Part shown: one piece after another, positions 20,709-28,753 of the stretch
Numbering within the stretch: position 1 is the first letter of the stretch
Layout: every line of letters starts with the position of its first letter
Assembly: GCF_025854275.1 (NCBI RefSeq)
Contig: NZ_CP107567.1
Coordinates: 1,426,001-1,490,000, forward strand
DNA: 64,000 nt
Reading direction: 5' to 3'
DNA from: Streptomyces peucetius
GTDB lineage: Bacteria; Actinomycetota; Actinomycetes; Streptomycetales; Streptomycetaceae
Translations under genes and position numbers: made by a program
Notes under the pieces: generated by a model
Databases searched by the model: none
Told to the model about the DNA's origin: nothing
What the model saw: only the letters and a program-made list of their open reading frames with translations

Positions 20709-20828
20709 AGCCGAAGGGGCGCGCGAGTGTCGAAAGTGGAGAACACGCGGAGGTCCCGAGGAACGAGGGACCGAGCATGATCGACCGTCGACACTCGCAT
20801 CAAGCGCCCCGGAGGTGAACCGAGCCCT

Positions 20829-20868
20829 TGAAAAAGAAACGAGACCCGCAGGCCGAGGCCTGCGGGTC
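20829..20868 (-). terminator. Intrinsic terminator of the infC-rpmI-rplT operon
   Basis: On the minus strand 11-bp perfect arms (GACCCGCAGGC / GCCTGCGGGTC) with a 4-base loop are followed directly by a T-rich tract (TCTCGTTTCTTTTTC). It begins 21 bp after the rplT stop. This is a textbook rho-independent terminator and the clearest in the window. Confidence 0.9.
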
Positions 20869-20889
20869 CGGTTCGGCTCCGTGCGGGCG

Positions 20890-21273
20890 TCAGGCAGCCT
20901 TGGGAGCGTTGACGTCGCTCGGCAGCGCCTTCTGCGCGACCTCGACGAGCGCGGCGAACGCGCCTGCGTCGTTCACGGCGAGCTCGGCCAGGATCTTGCG
21001 GTCCACCTCGATGTTGGCGGCCTTCAGCCCCTGGATGAGGCGGTTGTACGTCATGCCGTTCTGGCGGGCAGCGGCGTTGATGCGCTGGATCCACAGCTGA
21101 CGGAAGTCGCCCTTGCGCTTCTTGCGGTCGTTGTAGTTGTAGACCAGGGAGTGGGTGACCTGCTCCTTGGCCTTGCGGTACAGGCGCGAACGCTGACCGC
21201 GGTAACCGCTGGCCTGCTCGAGGATCGCCCGGCGCTTCTTGTGGGCGTTGACTGCCCGCTTGACGCGTGCCAC
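20890..21273 (-). CDS. rplT: 50S ribosomal protein L20
   Basis: A 127-residue 23S rRNA-binding ribosomal protein, needed early in 50S assembly. The sequence is standard: [55 protein letters not shown]. The start is GTG with AAGGAG seven bases upstream. Last gene of the infC-rpmI-rplT operon, 101 bp after rpmI, followed by a strong terminator. In other bacteria L20 represses this operon; no L20-binding pseudoknot is identified here. Confidence 0.99.
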   Translation of the reverse strand: MARVKRAVNAHKKRRAILEQASGYRGQRSRLYRKAKEQVTHSLVYNYNDRKKRKGDFRQLWIQRINAAARQNGMTYNRLIQGLKAANIEVDRKILAELAVNDAGAFAALVEVAQKALPSDVNAPKAA

Positions 21274-21343
21274 TTGTTGACTCCTTGTAGCGGGGCCGTG
21301 GTTTCCTCACACGACCCGAAAACGAATTGGTCCCGGTCTCGGC

Positions 21344-21373
21344 GTCCCGCCCCCGTCACCGGGGACGCGGGAC
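21344..21373. other. Hairpin between rpmI and rplT
   Basis: GTCCCGC / GCGGGAC arms with an inner CCCC / GGGG pair directly after the rpmI stop, inside an operon. Since rplT continues downstream it may attenuate transcription or protect the rpmI 3' end rather than end the transcript. Confidence 0.4.
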
Positions 21374-21374
21374 G

Positions 21375-21569
21375 TCACTTGCCGAGAAGCTTCTTGATCT
21401 TCTTGGCGTCGGCCGGAGCCATCTCCGCGTTGCCGGTGAGGCGACGCGTCAGCGTGGACGGCTTGTGCTCGAGCAGGTGGCGCTTGCCGGCGCGCTCGCG
21501 GAGCACCTTGCCGGAGCCGGTGATCTTGAAGCGCTTCTTGGCACCGCTGTGCGTCTTGTTCTTCGGCAT
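21375..21569 (-). CDS. rpmI: 50S ribosomal protein L35
   Basis: A 64-residue very basic ribosomal protein, [20 protein letters not shown] through KHLLEHK-type residues to the C-terminal KKIKKLLGK. Normal length. It lies 118 bp downstream of infC and 101 bp upstream of rplT, the conserved bacterial order. Confidence 0.99.
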   Translation of the reverse strand: MPKNKTHSGAKKRFKITGSGKVLRERAGKRHLLEHKPSTLTRRLTGNAEMAPADAKKIKKLLGK

Positions 21570-21687
21570 AGCGCCGTATCTCCTCATCAGTGGCGCTCCC
21601 CCGGTGCGGGCACCGGACTGCGGGAGCGTCAGATCGTGGTTATGGGTTCCGGGGCGGACCGGGGCTGCCGGGCGGGCAGCCCGACGG

Positions 21688-22317
21688 TCATGCCTCGGAC
21701 GTTGTGTCGGCCGGGGCGGCGTCGCCGCCCTCGTCCTCGTGCGAGCCCTGGCGCTCCGCCTTGCGTGCCGCCTGAGCCTCACGGGCCTCGGCCATGGCCT
21801 CGGTCTTCTTCTTGTGGGGGCCGAGAACCATGATCATGTTCCGGCCGTCCTGCTTCGGGTTCGACTCGATGAAGCCGAGGTCCTCGACGTCCGCCGCGAG
21901 ACGCTGCAGCAGACGGAAGCCAAGCTCAGGGCGGGACTGCTCACGACCACGGAACATGATCGTGATCTTGACCTTGTCACCCTGCTTGAGGAACCGGACG
22001 ACGTGACCCTTCTTGGTGTCGTAGTCGTGCGGGTCGATCTTCGGCCGGAGCTTCATCTCCTTGATGACCGTGTGCGCCTGGTTCTTGCGCGCCTCACGGG
22101 CCTTCATGGCCGACTCGTACTTGAACTTCCCGTAGTCCATGAGCTTGCACACGGGCGGACGGGCGTTCGCCGCCACCTCGACGAGGTCGAGGTCGTACTC
22201 CTGAGCAAGCTCAAGGGCCTTGGCAAGCGGAACAATCCCGACCTGCTCGCCGCTGGGACCGACAAGTCGCACTTCGGGAACGCGAATCCGGTCGTTGATG
22301 CGGGGCTCGGCGCTGAT
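21688..22317 (-). CDS. infC: Translation initiation factor IF-3, probable ATC start
   Basis: IF-3 keeps 30S subunits free and rejects initiation on non-standard start codons. The protein has both domains: N-terminal [20 protein letters not shown], the linker around [11 protein letters not shown], and C-terminal [21 protein letters not shown] short acidic tail follows. The only start close to the conserved N-terminus is ATC, four bases after a perfect AGGAGG; no ATG or GTG is in frame nearby. This matches the rare starts (ATT/ATC) of infC in other bacteria, where IF-3 limits its own translation. The result is 209 codons beginning (f)M-SAEPRIND. Confidence 0.95.
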   Translation of the reverse strand: MSAEPRINDRIRVPEVRLVGPSGEQVGIVPLAKALELAQEYDLDLVEVAANARPPVCKLMDYGKFKYESAMKAREARKNQAHTVIKEMKLRPKIDPHDYDTKKGHVVRFLKQGDKVKITIMFRGREQSRPELGFRLLQRLAADVEDLGFIESNPKQDGRNMIMVLGPHKKKTEAMAEAREAQAARKAERQGSHEDEGGDAAPADTTSEA

Positions 22318-22620
22318 GGATCCTCCTAAGTAGCACCACGCGGATGTCTGGCAGACAGCCGCGCATTGTCTGTTTGAACAGACCAACCGCGCCGGGACGT
22401 CAAAAATGCCCCGGACGGGACACAGGCGGCAGCTCCTTGAACCGGAGCACCGCCGCGGTCGACCGCGGGGCGCACATCGGGCGACTCCATCGTCCGTACG
22501 GAACGATGGTGGCCGCCTGACCGGTGACCCGCCGTCCCGCAGGACGGCCAGGTGGGAGATCGGAGCCTCCACTTGTGGGCTGGTCACTTACATGTCCAGC
22601 CGGTCGTCACACAAGGTTAG
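22318..22620 (-). promoter_or_regulatory. Long structured leader of infC
   Basis: About 300 bp upstream of infC holds no convincing gene. It contains strong hairpins on the minus strand: CCATCGTTCCG-TA-CGGACGATGG near 22489-22511, CCGTCC-TGC-GGGACGG near 22531-22546, and a CCGGGGC/GTCCCGG pair around a T-run near 22395-22418. An in-frame extension of infC is open through the leader but has no family similarity. An untranslated leader with attenuation or autoregulation is the simplest reading. Confidence 0.5.
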
Positions 22621-22691
22621 CAGCTCCCGGGGGACGGTGCTAACCGGCGGCCGGGGCCGGGGTCGGCACGACGGGGCATATCGTGTGCCTC

Positions 22692-23072
22692 ATGAGTGAC
22701 GCGACCTCCCCCAACGAAACATCCGGATCACCCGAATCGCCTGACTTCGACGCCATGGCGCGTGACATCGCCGAGGTCCCGGCCGTCGAGGTGATCGTCA
22801 CGGTCGCGGTGAACCTGATGAGCGCGGCAGCGGTGAAGCTCGGCCTCACCGAGGACGCCGAGGACCACAAGGACCTGGACGAGGCCCGCAAGCTCGTCCA
22901 CGCCCTGGCCGGACTGCTGGACGCCAGTACGACGGAGATCAGCTCCTTCCACGCCGCCCCGCTCCGGGACGGTCTGAAGTCGCTGCAGCTCGCCTTCCGT
23001 GAGGCGTCGCTGGTGCCGGACGAGCCGGGCCAGGGCCCCGGCGAGAAGTACACCGGCCCCGTGTACGGCTGA
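22692..23072 (+). CDS. DUF1844 domain protein
   Basis: A 126-residue soluble, acidic and mainly alpha-helical protein with the family core EVIVTVAVNLMSAAAVKLGL, then EARKLVHALAGLLDA and the C-terminal GLKSLQLAFREA. Function unknown; it is widely conserved next to infC in actinobacteria as I recall. The ATG at 22692 has no SD, but TATCGT ends seven bases before it, which suits a leaderless transcript. A GTG nine bases upstream in frame is possible. Divergent from infC, convergent with the SseB gene 9 bp downstream. Confidence 0.85.
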   Translation: MSDATSPNETSGSPESPDFDAMARDIAEVPAVEVIVTVAVNLMSAAAVKLGLTEDAEDHKDLDEARKLVHALAGLLDASTTEISSFHAAPLRDGLKSLQLAFREASLVPDEPGQGPGEKYTGPVYG

Positions 23073-23081
23073 GCAGTTCCG

Positions 23082-23825
23082 TTACGCGGCAGGGCTTACG
23101 TAGAAGGGCTCGCCCGGAGGGGTGGCCCCGGCCGGCAGCAGCGCCAGGTCGAGGCCCCGCACCAGGCGGGCCCTCAATACGTCGTCGCCCGCCAGCGCCT
23201 GCGCGACGCGCCGTCCCGCCTCCGCGGGGTCGCCGTCCGCCGCCAGTACCAGCGCCAGCGTGCCGTCGGAGTCCCGGCCGGGACCGAGGTGGGCGCGCAG
23301 CACCGCCGGATCGGCCGCGAGCGCCGTCCGCAGGGCCCCGGTGACCGCGGGGTCGGCGAGCGGGTCGGTGCTCGTACGGCCCTCGGCGAGGGCGAGCAGG
23401 GCAGGACCGCTCAGCTGGTACGGGACGGGGCCGGCCAGGTCGAGCACGAGGGTGTCCGCCTTCTCGTGGGCGGCGGCCTGGAGCGCCTGGTGCAGGGGCA
23501 CGGCGACCGGGCGGGCCTCGGGGTTCCACCGGGCGAGCGACGCGATCGAGGTGAACGCCGGAAGGGCGCGGCGGGAGCCGGCCGTGAGCGTCGGCACGGC
23601 CATGTCACTGGTCTTCTCGCGGCGCAGCCCCGTCTCCTCGTCCTCCTCCACCTCGCCGAGGACGGCGACGACGGGAACCAGGAGCCGGGCGCCGCGCAGC
23701 GCCTCCAGGACCGGCTGTTCGGCGGTGCGGTCCTCGGACCAGGCGGCGAGAGCCGCCTCGAGGTCCGGGTCGGCGGTGCCGTCGTCGTCGGAGAAACCGG
23801 GATCGGGAATGTTCTTGAGCGCCAC
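23082..23825 (-). CDS. SseB-family protein
   Basis: A 247-residue cytosolic protein with the SseB domain in the first half (MALKNIPDPGFSDDDG, LLVPVVAVLGEVE, FTSIASLARWNPEARPV) and an ARPVAVPLHQALQAAAHEKA to LDLAGPVPYQL continuation. SseB was named for enhanced serine sensitivity in E. coli. The biochemical role is unclear. The start is GTG. It converges with the DUF1844 gene with 9 bp between the stops and is separated from mycP by 111 bp. Family call is good, function unknown. Confidence 0.85.
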   Translation of the reverse strand: MALKNIPDPGFSDDDGTADPDLEAALAAWSEDRTAEQPVLEALRGARLLVPVVAVLGEVEEDEETGLRREKTSDMAVPTLTAGSRRALPAFTSIASLARWNPEARPVAVPLHQALQAAAHEKADTLVLDLAGPVPYQLSGPALLALAEGRTSTDPLADPAVTGALRTALAADPAVLRAHLGPGRDSDGTLALVLAADGDPAEAGRRVAQALAGDDVLRARLVRGLDLALLPAGATPPGEPFYVSPAA

Positions 23826-23936
23826 CCGACGAGCCTAGCGTCCTGCCGGTACGGGCCCGCGCCCGGTCAGCTGCGGCGAGGGCCACAGGTCAGGAGCGGC
23901 GAGGGCGGCAGGTGGTGGGCCCGCGCGTGCGGCGGT

Positions 23937-25139
23937 TCAGGGGCGGCGCGTGCGGCCGCCGCGCCAGAGGACGACGGCCGTGGCCAGCAGCAGAGCGCCG
24001 ACACCGCCGGCGGCCGCGGCAAGCCAGCCGCCGGAGCCGCCGTCCTCGTCGGCCGGTGTGGGGCCAGGACCGAAGTACTCCTTGCCGTAGCCCGCCGTGG
24101 CCGCCTTCAGGTCGCCGGGACGCAGCTTCGCGCCCTCGGCGATCGCCGCCGCCGGGTCGACCGTGCCGTAGCCCTTGGCGTCGTCACGGCCGCCCTTGGG
24201 GGCGTCGCGCGCGGTGTCCATGAGGAGCTTCTTGACCTGGGCGGGCGTGAGCTCGGGGTGCGCCGAGCGGACGAGGGCGACCGCGCCGGACACGAAGGCC
24301 GCGGCGGCGCTGGTCCCCCAGCCCTCGTAGTAGCGGCCGTCGGGGTCGGCGATCACGATGTTGACGCCCGGGGCGCTGACGGTGGCGTACCAGCGGCGGG
24401 TGGAGAACGAGGCGTGGGTGCCCCAGCGGTCGACGGCGGTCACCGCGATGACGCCCGGGTAGGCGGCGGGGTACGAGATGTGGTCGCCCTTCTCGCCGCC
24501 GTTGCCGGCGGAGGCGACGACCACCGAGCCCTTCGAGAGGGCGTACTGCACGGCCGCGTCCTCACCGGCCTCGGGGTGGGCGGACTCGCTGTCGTCGCCG
24601 AGCGAGAGGTTGATGACATCGGCACCCTGGTCGGCCGCCCAGCGGATGCCCTGGGCCAGGGCGGTGCCACGGGTCTTGCGGGCCTTGTCCCGGGCCTTGT
24701 CGCTGCCTTCGAGGATGACCCGGACGGGCAGGATCTTCGCCTCGGGGGCGATGCCGAGCACGCCGGACTCCCGGCCGGGGCCGTGGCCGTGTCCGGCGAC
24801 GATGCCGGCCATCGCGGTGCCGTGCCGGGCCCACGCGCGGTCGCCGCGGGAGGCGCCGAAGCCGATGAAGTCCTTGCCGGGCAGTACGGAACCGGCGAGG
24901 TCGGGATGCTGGTCGTCCACCCCGGTGTCGAGCACGGCGACGGTCACGCCCTCACCCCTGGTCGTCTGCCACGCCTGCTCCGTGTGCATCGCCTCGAGGC
25001 TCCACTGCTGGTCCCGGATGCTGTCGGCGTGCGCGGGTGTCGCGGGCAGCACGACGAACGCGGTGGCGGCCAGGGCCGCGAGGGCGCGACGGCCGAGGGG
25101 GCGGCGGACGTGGGGGCGGCGGACGTGGGGGCGTCTCAT
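23937..25139 (-). CDS. mycP: Mycosin-type subtilisin serine protease (type VII secretion-associated)
   Basis: A 400-residue exported S8 protease. A basic N-terminus and hydrophobic stretch with an AHA cleavage site (FVVLPATPAHA) form the signal peptide. The catalytic triad is Asp in VAVLDTGVDDQHPDL, His in RHGTAMAGIVAGHGHG and Ser in WGTSAAAAFVSGAVAL. A C-terminal helix (GGWLAAAAGGVGALLLATAVVLW) anchors it in the membrane with the protease outside, the mycosin layout. No ESX ATPase or EccB-E gene is seen in the window. It overlaps the upstream proline-rich membrane protein gene by four bases (ATGA). The N-terminus repeats RRPHV because the DNA is tandemly repeated. Confidence 0.93.
   Translation of the reverse strand: MRRPHVRRPHVRRPLGRRALAALAATAFVVLPATPAHADSIRDQQWSLEAMHTEQAWQTTRGEGVTVAVLDTGVDDQHPDLAGSVLPGKDFIGFGASRGDRAWARHGTAMAGIVAGHGHGPGRESGVLGIAPEAKILPVRVILEGSDKARDKARKTRGTALAQGIRWAADQGADVINLSLGDDSESAHPEAGEDAAVQYALSKGSVVVASAGNGGEKGDHISYPAAYPGVIAVTAVDRWGTHASFSTRRWYATVSAPGVNIVIADPDGRYYEGWGTSAAAAFVSGAVALVRSAHPELTPAQVKKLLMDTARDAPKGGRDDAKGYGTVDPAAAIAEGAKLRPGDLKAATAGYGKEYFGPGPTPADEDGGSGGWLAAAAGGVGALLLATAVVLWRGGRTRRP
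25097..25133. repeat. 15-bp tandem repeat in the mycP start region
   Basis: Two perfect copies of GGGGGCGGCGGACGT (25097-25111 and 25112-25126) plus a partial third. They encode the repeated RRPHV at the mycosin N-terminus. Slippage here would alter only the signal-peptide n-region in frame. Confidence 0.7.
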
Positions 25140-26695
25140 CGGGGCGTCTCCGTGCCGTGGCCGGTTGCCCGGCTCCTGTTCCCGTCCTCGCGGCCGACCT
25201 CGCTGCCGTCGTCGCCGCTGTCCCGGCCGCCGCCCTGACCGCTGTCCTCGCCCTGGGCGACGGCGCGGCGCAGGCCCTCCTCGATGCGCTGTGCCAGGCC
25301 GGCGGCCTCATGGCCGAGGCCGGCCTCGGCGGGGGCGCTCGTCGCCCCCTTGGCCTGGGCCTCGTCGGCCGGCTGGGGGTCGCTCACGGCACGGCCGTCG
25401 GCGAAGCCGGAGACCGCGTAGACGACGACAGGGGCCTCGGTCACCACCTTGATCGTCCAGCTGGCCCGCTGGTCACTGCCGAAGCCGGCGGCGACGGTGC
25501 CCTTGGCCGGGAAGGTGCGGGGCATCAGGTCGGTGCGCTCACCGAGCGACTCGGTCGTGAACCGGTTGTGCAGAGCGAGCATCCCCTTGGGGTCCGCCTC
25601 CGTGAAGACGAGTCCGACGGTGGTGAGGCTGCTGGCCGTCGCGTCGGTGTACGTGGCGCGCAGCACACGGAGGCAGCCCACCGGCTCGAGCGCCTTGGTG
25701 AGCAACGGGTCGAGCGCCGTCGCGCAGTCCCCGTCGGGCGCGACCGCTATCCGCGTCCACACCCGGTCGGCACCGCCCGGGCCCGCGTCGTCGCCGGAGA
25801 GGGTGCGCGGGAACAGGGTGTCCACGGGAAGGCTGTGCCAGGCGGCGCGCACATGGGCGTACCCGGCGCGCTCGGGGGTGTCGGCACTCGAGTCGCCGGT
25901 CAGCCACGTGCCGGTGGCGGCACCGCCGATCAGTCCGAGCCCGAGCACCACGGCGACGACGGCCCCGACGGTCCGCGCGGGATGCCGGGCGGGGACGGGA
26001 CGCAGCCGCGTCGTCATCTCGACCGGTGTCTCCGGCGGGATCCACAGCTGCGCGGGCGGCCGCGGCGCACCCGGCCGCGGCGTCATGTCGACGCTGCCGA
26101 CGGGACGCGGGGGCCGCGCCGGGGGCACCGGCCGGGACGGTGGCGCGTCGGCGACGGGGCGGAGTCGCGTGGTGGTCTCGACGTCGGGAATCGCGCCGTC
26201 GGCACCGCCGCTACGCGCCGGCGGCGTCACCGGCCGCTGGGGCGCACCGGTGCCGGCCGTGAGCGCGTCACCCGACGGCCGGTCGGAGCCGGCCCCGGCA
26301 CGCGGCGGGCCGAATGCCCCCGCCCCTTCGGCGCGGGGTGCCGGCGGAGCGGGACGGTGCGGCGGCGTCGGTCGCTCGGCACGGGACGGCGGCACGGCAG
26401 GGCCGGGGGCCGCAGCCGCAGGGCCCTCGGCACGGGACGGCGGTACGGCAGCGGATCGCGGGGGCGACGCCGGCCGGTCGGGTACGGCGGGGCCCGGGGC
26501 ACGCCGTGGTGGGGCGGGAATCTCGTCGCCGGTGCCCGGTCCGGGCGCGGGCCCGGCCGGGCGCTCTGCGCGGGACGGCGGGACCGAAGGGTGGCGCTGC
26601 GGCTCTGCGGCGTCGTCCGGGGGCAGAAAGGCGTCGGAGATGCGGGAGCGGGGCGGGGGCTGCGGGCCGGAAGGGCGCTGCGCCTCCGTGCTCAT
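25136..26695 (-). CDS. Proline-rich single-pass membrane protein coupled to mycosin
   Basis: A 519-residue protein of unknown function. Residues 1-240 are proline/arginine/alanine-rich and predicted cytosolic, with repeated VPPSRAE(R/G)P units and repeated TTRLRPV motifs (at about 185, 255) that resemble phosphorylatable threonine sites. One transmembrane helix follows (AVVAVVLGLGLIGGAATGTW, about 270-290). The C-terminal 220 residues would be outside the cell, with YAHVRAAWHSLPVDTLFPRT and a pair of cysteines. The start ATG follows a G-rich GGGGTGG. Four-base overlap with mycP suggests co-translation and a joint task. I do not recognise the extracellular domain. Confidence 0.8.
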   Translation of the reverse strand: MSTEAQRPSGPQPPPRSRISDAFLPPDDAAEPQRHPSVPPSRAERPAGPAPGPGTGDEIPAPPRRAPGPAVPDRPASPPRSAAVPPSRAEGPAAAAPGPAVPPSRAERPTPPHRPAPPAPRAEGAGAFGPPRAGAGSDRPSGDALTAGTGAPQRPVTPPARSGGADGAIPDVETTTRLRPVADAPPSRPVPPARPPRPVGSVDMTPRPGAPRPPAQLWIPPETPVEMTTRLRPVPARHPARTVGAVVAVVLGLGLIGGAATGTWLTGDSSADTPERAGYAHVRAAWHSLPVDTLFPRTLSGDDAGPGGADRVWTRIAVAPDGDCATALDPLLTKALEPVGCLRVLRATYTDATASSLTTVGLVFTEADPKGMLALHNRFTTESLGERTDLMPRTFPAKGTVAAGFGSDQRASWTIKVVTEAPVVVYAVSGFADGRAVSDPQPADEAQAKGATSAPAEAGLGHEAAGLAQRIEEGLRRAVAQGEDSGQGGGRDSGDDGSEVGREDGNRSRATGHGTETPR

Positions 26696-26879
26696 GCCCA
26701 CCCCCCGTTGCTCAACCACGCACCGCCGACGGATCACCGCCCGGGGCAGGCCCGTTCGTCACTTCGTGCCGTCACTCTAACGGGCACGACCGACGACCTC
26801 GGCCACCCGCCTGTGGTCCGTGGGGATCTGCCCAGAACATCCCCTACCCCGGGGTAATCATGTCTGGCAAGCTCGGCCC

Positions 26880-28082
26880 ATGACTCCCCGTGCCGCCGAC
26901 CGGGCCCGCTACGACAGGGCCACCGCCCACCTCGACGCGCCGCTCGCGATCGTCGATCTCGAGGCGTTCGACGCCAACGCCGGGGATCTGGCGCGCAGAG
27001 CGGACGGCAAGCCGATCCGGGTCGCCAGCAAGTCGGTGCGCTGCCGGGCACTGCTGGAGCGGGTGCTGGCCATGGACGGGTTCGCGGGGATCATGTCGTT
27101 CACGCTGGACGAGTCGATCTGGCTGGCGCGCGCCGGTTTCGAGGACGTACTGCTCGCCTATCCGTCCGCGGACCGCGCGGGTTACGCGGAGCTGGCGGGC
27201 GATCCCAAGCTCGCCGCCGCAGTGACCGTGATGGTCGACGACCCGGCGCAGCTGGAGCTCATCGACCGGGCCCGGGCGGGCGGCGCGGAGGAGATCCGGG
27301 TCTGTCTCGAAATGGACACGGCGCTGCGTCTGCTGGGCGGCCGCGTGCGGGTCGGTGCGCGGCGCTCGCCGCTGCGTGAGCCCGCGCAGCTCGCCGAGCT
27401 GGCCCGGTCCGTCGCCCGCCGGCCCGGTTTCCGCCTGGTGGGGCTGATGGCGTACGAGGGCCATGTCGCCGGGGTGGGCGACGCGGTCACGGGGTCGCCG
27501 GTGCGTTCGCGTGCCGTGCGGCTGATGCAGCGCGCGGCGCGTAAGGAACTGGCCGCGCGCCGGGCCGCGGTGGTGCGGGCGGTACGGGCCGTGGCTCCGG
27601 AACTGGAGTTCGTCAACGGGGGCGGCACCGGCAGCGTGCAGCACACGGCCGCCGAGGACGCCGTCACCGAAATCGCGGCCGGTTCGGGCCTGTACGTGCC
27701 GCGGCTGTTCGACAACTACACGTCGTTCACGGGCCGCCCGGCCGCGCTGTTCGCCCAACCGGTGGTGCGCCGCCCGGGCGTGGGGGTGGTGACGGTGCTC
27801 GGCGGCGGTTATCCCGCTTCCGGGGCGGCGGGCCGGGACCGGCTGCCCGTTCCGTATCTGCCGGAGGGCTTGCGCTACGACCCCCAGGAGGGCGCCGGAG
27901 AGGTGCAGACCCCCCTGTTGGGCGCACCCGCCGACGACCTCCTGATCGGTGACAAGGTGTGGTTCCGGCACGCCAAGGCCGGGGAGTTGTGCGAACGTTT
28001 CGACACTCTGCATCTCGTCGAGGGCGACCGGGTCACGGGCGCCGCGCCGACGTACCGGGGCGAGGGGCGAACCTTCCTCTGA
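26880..28082 (+). CDS. Amino acid deaminase/aldolase (alanine-racemase-fold PLP enzyme)
   Basis: A 400-residue cytosolic PLP enzyme of fold type III. APLAIVDLEAFDANAGDLARR and the PLP lysine in IRVASKSVRCRALLER (about residue 49) define the N-terminal barrel. NGGGTGSVQHT and LGGGYPASG contribute to phosphate binding. HAKAGELCERFDTLHL near the end matches the D-threonine-aldolase/D-serine-dehydratase C-terminal domain with a metal-binding HxK/C pattern. The reaction is probably cleavage or deamination of a hydroxy amino acid; specificity is unknown. The ATG has no clear SD. Confidence 0.9.
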   Translation: MTPRAADRARYDRATAHLDAPLAIVDLEAFDANAGDLARRADGKPIRVASKSVRCRALLERVLAMDGFAGIMSFTLDESIWLARAGFEDVLLAYPSADRAGYAELAGDPKLAAAVTVMVDDPAQLELIDRARAGGAEEIRVCLEMDTALRLLGGRVRVGARRSPLREPAQLAELARSVARRPGFRLVGLMAYEGHVAGVGDAVTGSPVRSRAVRLMQRAARKELAARRAAVVRAVRAVAPELEFVNGGGTGSVQHTAAEDAVTEIAAGSGLYVPRLFDNYTSFTGRPAALFAQPVVRRPGVGVVTVLGGGYPASGAAGRDRLPVPYLPEGLRYDPQEGAGEVQTPLLGAPADDLLIGDKVWFRHAKAGELCERFDTLHLVEGDRVTGAAPTYRGEGRTFL

Positions 28083-28111
28083 GAGCCGGGGCCTGCGCCG
28101 CGAGCCGCGGC

Positions 28112-28753
28112 TCAGTACGCGACGGTGTACCGCGTGCGCCGGTGCCCGGGCCGTTCGGCCTCGTCCAGCACGGCGACCGCGAAGTCCTCCATGGATATGG
28201 CGGAGACACCCCGGACGTCGACGAGCAGTTCGTCGGTGCCGAGCCGGTAGGCGCCCGTGCGCTCGCCGGGCTCCAGCAGGGCGGGCGGGCTGAGGTACAC
28301 CCAGTCCGCGAGGACGCCGACCGCCCTGCAGACGTCGAGCTGGGCGGCGCAGGCCTCGGCGATGGGCCGCAGCTCGGCGGGGAAGCCGGGATCGTCGACC
28401 ACGGTGACGCCGCCGCCTTCTGGCAGGGTGAGGGTCGCCGCGCCGCCGACCACGAGCAGCCGCACGCCGGCGCGGGCGACGCCCGCGAGCAACGCCGTGG
28501 TCGTGCTGACGAGTTCGTCCTCCCGTCCGCGCGCCGGCCGGGTCGCGCCGATCACGAGGTCCTGGTCCGCTGCCAGGGCGGTGACGGACTCCGGGTCGGC
28601 GGCGTCGCCGACCCGGAGGCGGGCGGCGGCAGGCAGGCCGGCCGCGCGTGCCGGGTCGCGTACGACGGCGGTGACGTCATGGCCTCGGGACAGGGCTTCC
28701 GCCACCGTCCGGCGTCCGACGTTCCCCGCTGCTCCGAACACGGTGATGCGCAT
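28112..28753 (-). CDS. NAD(P)H-binding oxidoreductase
   Basis: A 213-residue atypical short-chain dehydrogenase of the NmrA/YwnB type. The N-terminal nucleotide motif is ITVFGAAGNVGRRTVAEALS, then HDVTAVVRDPARAAGL. There is no classical YxxxK, as usual for this group. ADWVYLSPPALLEPGERTG is a family feature. Its ATG lies inside the 3' end of the EamA gene, overlapping it by 77 bp, so the two are co-transcribed. Redox or sensing role unknown. Confidence 0.88.
   Translation of the reverse strand: MRITVFGAAGNVGRRTVAEALSRGHDVTAVVRDPARAAGLPAAARLRVGDAADPESVTALAADQDLVIGATRPARGREDELVSTTTALLAGVARAGVRLLVVGGAATLTLPEGGGVTVVDDPGFPAELRPIAEACAAQLDVCRAVGVLADWVYLSPPALLEPGERTGAYRLGTDELLVDVRGVSAISMEDFAVAVLDEAERPGHRRTRYTVAY

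Noticed and set aside
22318..22587. In-frame N-terminal extension of infC of about 90 codons
   Set aside because: It has no IF-3 similarity, contains strong RNA hairpins, and a perfect SD directly precedes the ATC at the conserved N-terminus.
23937..26695. Possible type VII secretion locus
   Set aside because: No FtsK/SpoIIIE ATPase, EccB-E or WXG100 gene is present in the window.
26880..28082. Biosynthetic gene cluster around the PLP enzyme
   Set aside because: Neighbours are a membrane protein pair and a separate transporter unit; no assembly-line or tailoring genes are seen.
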